Below are positions 58,001 to 64,000 of a stretch of DNA of 64,000 nt, one piece after another (position 1 is the first letter of the stretch; each line of letters begins with the position of its first letter). The notes beneath the pieces were generated by a model, which was not told the DNA's origin, did no database searches, and saw only the letters and a list, made by a program, of their open reading frames with translations. Position numbers and translations under genes: made by a program. Origin of the DNA: Lepidostoma basale. Its lineage: Eukaryota > Arthropoda > Insecta > Trichoptera > Lepidostomatidae. Location: positions 1,426,001 to 1,490,000 of the forward strand of contig JAHDVF020001501.1 of NCBI GenBank assembly GCA_022606425.2. Direction: 5' to 3'.

Positions 58001-60870
58001 ACATAAAACAGTTTTTTTTAATTTAACAGTTTGAAATAAAAATACACTAAAGAAGGGCATGTACAGTCCGAAACTTATTTTTGAAAATTGCAAGAGAGGT
58101 ATGAAAATACCTTGTTTTTCAAAATGTAATTTGAAAGATTACAAACCTGCTGTTGTCAAAATAAATACAAGCGGAAATAGAATGAACTTCCATCAAGAGA
58201 TTTCAGTAATATCATTAGATTATCTTAAAAAGAAATGTTTGATTTATAGTCATTTCATCTAAAAAAATATATAGTGTATTTTGTTAGTTTTGTGTTACAT
58301 TTGCTCATAGTTAATCAGTATTCTATGAATGGATAAATTATCATTAATTTAGTCTGGTTTTACATTAAAATATATTTTCATTGATTTATTCTTAGGTTTC
58401 ATTCTAAAAATTATACTGAGGTGCACATACGCACTTTTCACATGAAAGACAAATCACATATATGTGATGTTTGTGGTGTTGCATTTCATACAAAAGGACA
58501 ATTAAAAGACCACAGCACGGTGCATACTTCAGAGAGGCCCATCCAGTGTCCACAATGTATAAAAAGGTAATGTAAATCAATTTAATTTATATTTTCTTGG
58601 GTATAGCGGTATAGGGTATCCTGTGGTATTCTTTTCTCCCTTTCTGACATTATTCTAGGATAGTAGTAGTTCAGAGTAGTTGAACTAATCAGAATTAGAA
58701 TCGACTATCCTGAAGATGGAGTTTGCAGAAATCTCTAAAATGTTGGTCGAAGAGTATACCACGAAACACGGACATACCTAAGATTCTAGAAAATATTATT
58801 CTACCAGCAATAATTACCATAGCACAAATTTAATTTTTAAGTTTAAGTTAATTTTTTGCCTTATGAAGTTGTATAATTATGAATTATTATTAATAAATAA
58901 GACATTTATTCCGCTGATTTGAGTTTATATAATTCTTTTAGTTATGATGGTAGAAAATAATATATTGAAAACGAGTTGAAATAATAAAACTCACATTAGT
59001 AATTAACTCACAAGTATATACAAATAAAATATCTCTACATTCATTAAAAAATTCTATTTTTTCATATAATCGAGAACTGAGTAGAGATAGACACATCGTT
59101 TTAATGCATATTATGTAGGGATGTAATTAAAATGATTTATAAATATATATTTTTCTCATCTATATGGAAACACTGTTTTTTTCAGATTCAAAACAAAAAC
59201 ACACTTAAAACGTCATATGTTGGTCTGTCATAATGATAAAAAACTGAAGTGTGAGGAATGTCCATCTGAGTTTAATTCAAAATCAAATCTTCAAAGACAC
59301 ATGCACGTGCACAGAGATATCTATAGATATGTCTGCAACGTGTGCAACAAAGGTTTTAAGTGGAAAAGTGCTTTTGATGTACGTCAATTAAATAGAATGT
59401 TGTTTATCTTTTTAATCATTTTATATATCAATTAAAAATATATTTATTTTATATTTTCAGAGTCACATGAATAATCATACAGGCAACACTCCCTTCTCCT
59501 GTCCATGGTGTCTAAAAGTATTTAGGGACAGCGCAAACTTTTGTCACCATAAAAAGAAAAGTCATCCATTGAAACAAGCTGAAATGCGTTCTAAGAGAGT
59601 CACAATGCTTTCAAGTAATTAAAAAAATATTTTTTATAATTAAATGAACTAAAGTCTTTCATATTCGTGAAAGTACATTCAGAAGACAAATACTCTTGAC
59701 TTTGGAGAGTATCTTGTATTCCTAATGTCGAACCATCTCTCATGCGTTCCTGGTATTATATATTTATTATGTTTTACCTTTTCTCAATAGATGCCTTAAA
59801 CTATAAAAAATGTTTGTAATGTCTTTTGAGAAAATAAACTGATTTGATAAAAAAATTTGGCATATTTATTTTTTTGAATGCGAGATCATTCGATAGATCT
59901 TTCAGTAATTTTTGTAAATTACATCATTCAACAATCTTTGACATATGTATCAGTTATTAATTTTGAACTTCTATAACCTGACTTTACTGTACTGTCAATG
60001 ATTATTATTATTCTTATTATTATTAGTATTTTAAGTGCGCCGTTTTGTAAAATCAATTACTCCAAGGGCGCACTTGGAAATGACTGACCGACCAGTGCAG
60101 TCTTCAGAAGTTTCTTAAATTTAACGTCACTATCCTCATACTTAAAACTAACATGGAGGCTATTCCACACCAACGGACCCGCAACGCTGAAAGCACGATC
60201 ATAGAAACATGCTTTATTGGCTCTGACTGGAATTGCTATGTTGTTTGCACTTGTTTCTACTGATCGGAGTGAACGTTGCCTTTCCGTTGGCATGGGTGTA
60301 ACGCAGAGGTCCAATATATACGCTGGCGCTCTCTGGTGTCGAGCCTTAAACACTGTCAAATGCAATTTATATTTTACTCGCTCTCGGATTTTAAGCCAGT
60401 GAAGGTCCTTCAGGAGCGGCGTGATATGACAGTATTTTTGTTGCCCCATAATCAATCGGGCAGCAGCATTGAATACGCTTTGCATTCTGCTTATGATTAT
60501 TTAAGTAAATATCAAAACAGTATATGAATTAAATGATGCTCTTCTATCGAGATTAATTAAATTTGCCAACATTTTTATGTTAATTTCAATTGTCAGTCAG
60601 TCTGTCCAGTAAATAAAATTCCCAACTATCCACTCTCCCATCGGGTTGCTTACAACGAACCATATGCCTAAATTAATCCAATATATTTTGTACATTTACA
60701 GCATTTAATTATATACTTCTATAATGTATAGAAAATAAAAATATGCATTATGCATTTATTTATTGGGTACATTGTTTGTTTTAGATAGTAATCCGGAAGA
60801 AATAAAGACTATAATACAAATCTCAAACCAGAGCAGTGAAATCAAATCTAATATAGATTTCTTAAATTGA
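55077..60870 (+). CDS. ZAD-C2H2 zinc-finger protein, paralogue 3
   Basis: Nine exons: 55077-55199, 55319-55571, 55684-55879, 56541-56717, 56819-57010, 58396-58566, 59186-59378, 59461-59614, 60785-60870 (514 aa), with the same intron phases as paralogues 1 and 2. ZAD: MSNIRDICRLC, with NVCIVCK in exon 2. Linker VSLKKKSNSSRKTKTKSKE. Ten finger units, from LNCHICSESFKTWASLCKH to FSCPWCLKVFRDSANFCHH. Here finger 2 is complete (VSCTICSK), unlike its paralogues. The last exon is short and unlike theirs, and if intron 8 is retained the protein stops two codons later. Role unknown. Introns 3, 5 and 8 hold mobile elements. Confidence 0.9.
56010..56478 (+). mobile_element. LINE fragment, family A, in intron 3 of paralogue 3
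   Basis: Plus strand, same sense as the host: ACAGTGGAGTTCTGGTTCTA, ATGTATGGAACTGGCAGAAG, GAATAAATGCGGTAGATATG and on to the CCATTCTCTCTGCCCA block and GATGTGATGG. Frameshifts and deletions throughout; no repeat tail is left. Confidence 0.7.
57070..58395. other. Intron 5 of paralogue 3, with repeat pieces
   Basis: AT-rich intron. About 57140-57215 (CACTGTTTTCCACTTATGAG, CAACATGTTTCGAAGG) resembles pieces near 13.8, 14.4 and 45.9 kb. About 57945-58035 is a half-copy of the foldback at 52.2 kb (CACCTGATGACGTCAAAAC, then AGCTGTCGCGAAAAATAAAA, ending TTTAACAGTTT). About 58180-58215 repeats TGAACTTCCATCAAGAGATT from 12403. No gene. Confidence 0.6.
59655..59862 (+). mobile_element. LINE 3' end, family C, in intron 8
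   Basis: Only the last codons (ATTCGTGAAAGTACATTCAG and on to TTGGAGAGTATCTTGTATTC) and the 3' untranslated region, ending AAATAAACTGATTTGATAAA. Nearly the same as the 16-kb copy. Confidence 0.75.
60040..60485 (-). mobile_element. LINE C-terminal fragment (L2/CR1-like)
   Basis: The minus-strand frame of 142 codons reads MQSVFNAAARLIMGQQKYCH, ITPLLKDLHWLKIRERVKYK, then APAYILDLC, CFYDRAFSVAGPLVWNSLHV and KFKKLLKTALV. This order (AARL, HITPLL.LHWL, R.RV.YKL, RAF..AGP.VWNSL, FKK.LKT.L) is the familiar C-terminus of L2/CR1-type reverse transcriptases. It is the most intact LINE frame here apart from its missing front. It lies in intron 8 of paralogue 3, antisense. Confidence 0.8.
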
Positions 60871-60884
60871 ATGAAACAAATAAA

Positions 60885-61078
60885 ACATGGGTTCTGGAGT
60901 GGAGACCGCGTACAGGATTCCGTAGAGTTGGACGTCCCCCTGCCCGCTGGACCGACGATCTGAAGAAGATTGCTGGACATGGATGGATGGGAGCGGCAAA
61001 GGATAGGGGGCGGTGGCGGGCTTTGGGAGAGGCCTACATTCAGCAGTGGATGACAGACAGCTGATGATGATGAAATAA
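60885..61078 (+). mobile_element. RTE-like LINE 3' end after the paralogue 3 stop
   Basis: Plus strand: KTWVLEWRPRTGFRRVGRPP, ARWTDDLKKIAG, DRGRWRALGEAYIQQWM, stop, then a TGATGATGATG tail. This is a standard lepidopteran RTE ending. It starts about 15 bases after the stop codon of ZAD paralogue 3, so it is probably part of that gene's 3' untranslated region. Confidence 0.8.
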
Positions 61079-61499
61079 AACACTTGTGCCTCAAAAAATG
61101 AACTGTTCTAAGTTTACTATTATCAGAACATTTTAAATTGGGAACTCATTATATGGAAATAAAATTCTCTAATGAATGATAACTCAGTATTTCATTTCAA
61201 GTGATCACATTTCTTAACTATTGTCTTCTTTTTACTTATTATATTATTAATTATTATAATGTATTTTTGTAATATATATTTTTAAAATTAAGTTTGTCAA
61301 AATGTGATATTCATTTAAAAGGTATTGTTCCGGACGAACGGTGGCTTCGACGCGTAGTGGACTGTATGTGTAGATGGTGGTGATGATGTTTGCACTGGCC
61401 ACTTCAAGTGCGGGAATCTAGAGATGATTTCTTTATCATACGAATATAAAGAGAATCGAACTTTTCAATCAGTCTTCAAGGTGCGGTTGTATCGGCGGT
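61079..61499. other. AT-rich spacer
   Basis: Nothing recognised apart from an isolated richer patch at about 61325-61420 (TTCCGGACGAACGGTGGCTT) that may be a repeat scrap. Confidence 0.35.
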
Positions 61500-61845
61500 A
61501 CTGCTGTATGCGGCGATATCGCGATCTTTTTCAGATTATCTTCCCGGCGCTCGGCGGGCGCCGAACGCCGGTAAGATGTTCCTTTCACCGAAGGCCGGTG
61601 TCTGACTAACGCGTCGCTGTTCGAGAGCTCTCCGAGTTCAAAAAAATTGCAGGGTGGGGGTTAGGTCACGCCCCCCAAAGTGTTGCCACTTGCCAAAATT
61701 GGCACTTACACTATTATTGTTGTCTTATCACTAATTAAAATTAAACTTAACTAAGATCAAACAAGCCTCCGGAGAGAAAACGTATTTTCTGCCATGCAAA
61801 ATTTGTCCAGTGCCATCTCACCGAGTATGCCATGATGCATGGCTA
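61500..61845. mobile_element. Single arm of the large foldback family
   Basis: GATCTTTTTCAGATTATCTT, CACCGAAGGCCGGTGTCTGA, GGGTTAGGTCACGCCCCCC, ACTAAGATCAAACAAGCCTC and CTCACCGAGTATGCCATGA follow, in order, the right arm of the 30.8-32.6 kb element (from about 32225 to 32598). No opposing arm is present. It is a truncated or ancestral single-arm form. Confidence 0.8.
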
Positions 61846-62559
61846 TATCAATATGTTACTTAACTCGTTTTATTTTTTATTTTTTCCGTGTTTCGGCAGC
61901 TCGCTGCCATCGTCTTTGAGAGTAACTATATGGGCTAGATACTGGTTTGAAAATTTTGGTTTTTGTTAAGGCTTAAAACTTGGATTTCTTGGGATAAAAA
62001 GGTTCAAATCTAATAGCTATTCCTCTTATGTATGATAGTTAACATTCTTAGAAATTTGATTTGGTGTAAGGTTTATGCGGGGGCTGGATGTGTGGAAAAC
62101 TATTGTGATTTAAAAGTAAATTAAATCACCTAAGACTGGCAATGACACCCTAAGTTGTAAAAAAAAAAAAAAAAAAGAATGTGAAAATTCGTTTCCATGG
62201 CGATTTTGACCAGAGATAACGCATCATCTATGAAACATTGTGTTTAGGGGTGGGCAAAATGAATCATCTCAGGGATCTGAGTTGAACGGATAAAGTGAGT
62301 AAAGTGAGCCGACTCTTTTTAATAAATCATTTTGAGTCGTCGTTTTCATAAAAAAAATCGACTTCCGGTGAGTGGTTTGAGTTTTTGTTTTTATAGAGTC
62401 TACGTTACTTTTGTCTATAATTGGCGTTTCCGCTTATATGAGCAAAGTTTTAGGCATTTCAGAAAAAGTGATTCTATGTTGCGTTTGAGAAAAATGATTA
62501 TTTTATTTTACGTTACTTAAATGTTATTACATTATTAAGCGAAAAACCCCGCTAAACAT
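61846..62559. other. Spacer with repeat-like pieces
   Basis: No gene. TGTTTCGGCAGCTCGCTGCC (61893) resembles the cores of small foldbacks elsewhere. An A run of about 19 lies at 62159-62177. About 62247-62340 (GAGCCGACTCTTTTTAATAA) is echoed near 63822 (GTGAGCCGACTCTTTGAGTT), perhaps marking the ends of one large decayed element. Confidence 0.35.
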
Positions 62560-62778
62560 TCAAGCTTGCCCATGTCCGTGGTTTGGGCGAAGGTGGCGAG
62601 GAGTGGGGGGTGCTCGGATCGCGGCGCCGTCATCTGAGCTACTTGATACTTGAATGGCCTCGAAGCCCTGGTGCTTGAGGTCCTCTATGACCTCAGCCAG
62701 CTCAATGTCCTTGGGCAATTCGCGGTCTGCCTCCGCCATGTAGGTGAGTAAATGCTGCTTCGATTTTGAATTTTTCAA
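62560..62778 (-). pseudogene. Possible retrotransposon Gag fragment
   Basis: Minus strand, 72 codons: the centre RELPKDIELAEVIEDLKHQG, FEAIQV resembles the PRE_C2HC segment that precedes the zinc knuckles in Jockey-type Gag proteins. After it the sequence turns to low-complexity PPTPRHLRPNHG and a stop, with no zinc knuckles. It is GC-rich against its surroundings. I take it as a Gag scrap; a single host exon is possible but less likely. Confidence 0.45.
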
Positions 62779-63073
62779 ATGAGCAAACCTATATGTACAT
62801 TTCGTATGGTACTTGCTACTTGCGAGAGCACTACTGCCATCTATGAACCAATTTCAATACTAAAAAGCGAATTTTGGCTTGTCTCGAGCGGTTGGGGTAA
62901 ACATGCGTGTTTTTTTTTATAAAGCTCCTTGAGTTTTGGTTAAGTGAATTTTTGTAACATTTATTCGTACAAAAATAATATCGATTTTTATTTTCTTTAC
63001 AAAAAAGGATATTTAAGATTTATACATATTCAGATAAAATATTTTTTATCGTAAATTATATTCATTACTTTAA

Positions 63074-63580
63074 CTAATTAACTAACTAACTATCACGCCG
63101 TCTCCCCGAAGGGGTAAGCAAAAATAATGGACTTCCACACTTTTCTTTCCTGACATACTTCTCTCGATTAATCAAACCATTCATACGTCGTGTCATGCAC
63201 GCACGACGATTTCTCAGACTCCTCACGTGACCGATATTCAATTTTTGAATTATTTGATCATGCCACGTTTTCCTCGATCTTCTTCAATTTCTAGTTCCAT
63301 TTACATCGTTAACATATAATTTCTGTACCATTATTTCTCTATTCATTCTTTTCACACGTCCAAACCATCCAAATTTTCCTTTCATTATTTTCTCCATAAA
63401 ACTTTCATTCGCACCGCATTCACTTCTTACATTTTCATTCGATATTCTATCATACATAGATTTTTACACATTCGTCTTAGAGATCTCATTTCTACTGCAT
63501 TAATCCTACTTTCTTCCTTTTTTGCCAGTTCCGTATATAAGGGTCGGCACAAGAACACCATTGCGCACTGCCATTGCAGA
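63074..63580 (-). mobile_element. Truncated LINE, family A
   Basis: The reverse of the tail (ACTAACTAACTATCACGCCG) at 63082 starts a minus-strand copy that runs to TATAAGGGTCGGCACAAGAA near 63555. The RACMTRC, GRPRKTW, RWFGHMERM and NAVEMRSLRRMC regions are all recognisable but frameshifted. Confidence 0.75.
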
Positions 63581-63604
63581 TCCTCAAATCGAATCGATTC
63601 CTGA

Positions 63605-63720
63605 GCTGAATCACTGAATCAACTGTATCACCGAGTCAACTGAATCACTGAATCAACTGAAACACCGAATCAACTGAATTACTGAATCAATTGAATCATT
63701 GAATCACTGAATCCTAAGCT
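63605..63720. repeat. Degenerate 9/18-bp tandem repeat
   Basis: Alternating GAATCAACT and GAATCACTG units (about twelve), with point changes. It is followed by palindromic GAGTCGACTCTTTCGCG and CACGATTCGACCCGCGAATC sequence to about 63775. No coding meaning. Confidence 0.7.
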
Positions 63721-63967
63721 GATTCACGAAAGAGTCGACTCTTTCGCGATTCACGATTCGACCCGCGAATCATTGAGCTGCCTCTCTTTTTTGTGAGTTA
63801 TCGCTCACTCGCTCACCAAAGTGAGCCGACTCTTTGAGTTAGCTTGTGAGCGGATCGCTCGCCACTACTTGTGAAGACAATTGACACTGACAGCTAGAAA
63901 ATAATGTTTTCAAATAATTAAATAACAAGTTCTGTTCTTAAATTCAACCAAACATTTATTTTCAAAA

Positions 63968-64000
63968 ATGTCTGGATTTAGAGATATTTGTCGACTTTGT
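63968..64000 (+). CDS. ZAD zinc-finger protein, paralogue 4 (start only)
   Basis: The last 33 bases encode MSGFRDICRLC, closely matching the first codons of paralogue 3 (MSNIRDICRLC) and the TCRLC start of the other two. The window ends inside the ZAD. It lies in the same orientation as paralogue 3, 3.1 kb past that gene's stop, so it is most likely a tandem duplicate. Confidence 0.75.
   Translation, partial: MSGFRDICRLC

Noticed and set aside
59615..59623. In-frame stop right after exon 8 of paralogue 3 as the normal gene end
   Set aside because: Paralogues 1 and 2 both splice here in the same phase to a short last exon, and a matching exon with stop exists at 60785-60870; kept only as an alternative.

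Overview
The window is nuclear DNA of an insect, very probably a moth or butterfly. It is AT-rich and intron-rich, with short introns bounded by GT-AG. It holds orthologues of arthropod genes (schnurri, a kenny/NEMO-like IKK-gamma, RNA polymerase subunit Rpb12) and a cluster of insect-type ZAD zinc-finger genes. It is crowded with non-LTR retrotransposon 3' ends of kinds I know from lepidopteran genomes. No CRISPR, operon or prokaryotic feature is present.

Layout. 1-21.9 kb is a gene-poor flank upstream of schnurri: truncated LINEs (one family ending in GTTA-type tails occurs again and again), foldback elements, a 33-bp minisatellite built on CACGTG, a tRNA-derived SINE, a decayed Transib/RAG1-like DNA transposon and three GC-rich islands that may be upstream exons or promoters. 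21.98-29.19 kb is schnurri (five coding exons, 1979 aa). Tail-to-tail with it at 29.84-30.65 kb, minus strand, is a three-exon 59-aa Rpb12/POLR2K gene; the poly(A) signals imply overlapping 3' ends. 30.8-32.6 kb is a 1.78-kb near-palindromic foldback element. 32.9-40.7 kb (+), 54.6-48.7 kb (-), 55.1-60.9 kb (+) and 63.97 kb to the edge (+, only the first 11 codons) are ZAD-C2H2 zinc-finger paralogues. The three complete ones each have nine coding exons with the same intron phases and ten finger units. Between the first two lie a piggyBac pseudogene (41.4-42.7 kb) and a NEMO-like coiled-coil gene (42.9-44.6 kb, minus; N-terminal exon not found).

How it fits together. Schnurri is the zinc-finger cofactor of Dpp/BMP Smads; Rpb12 is a shared core subunit of RNA polymerases I-III; the NEMO-like protein should belong to the Imd-pathway IKK complex; the ZAD genes are presumably nuclear DNA-binding regulators of unknown target. 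Nothing suggests these neighbours act in one pathway: this looks like an ordinary syntenic block plus a local ZAD-gene expansion in which introns and spacers have been heavily invaded. All exon models were read by eye from splice signals, frame continuity and paralogue comparison; no search or transcript evidence was available.
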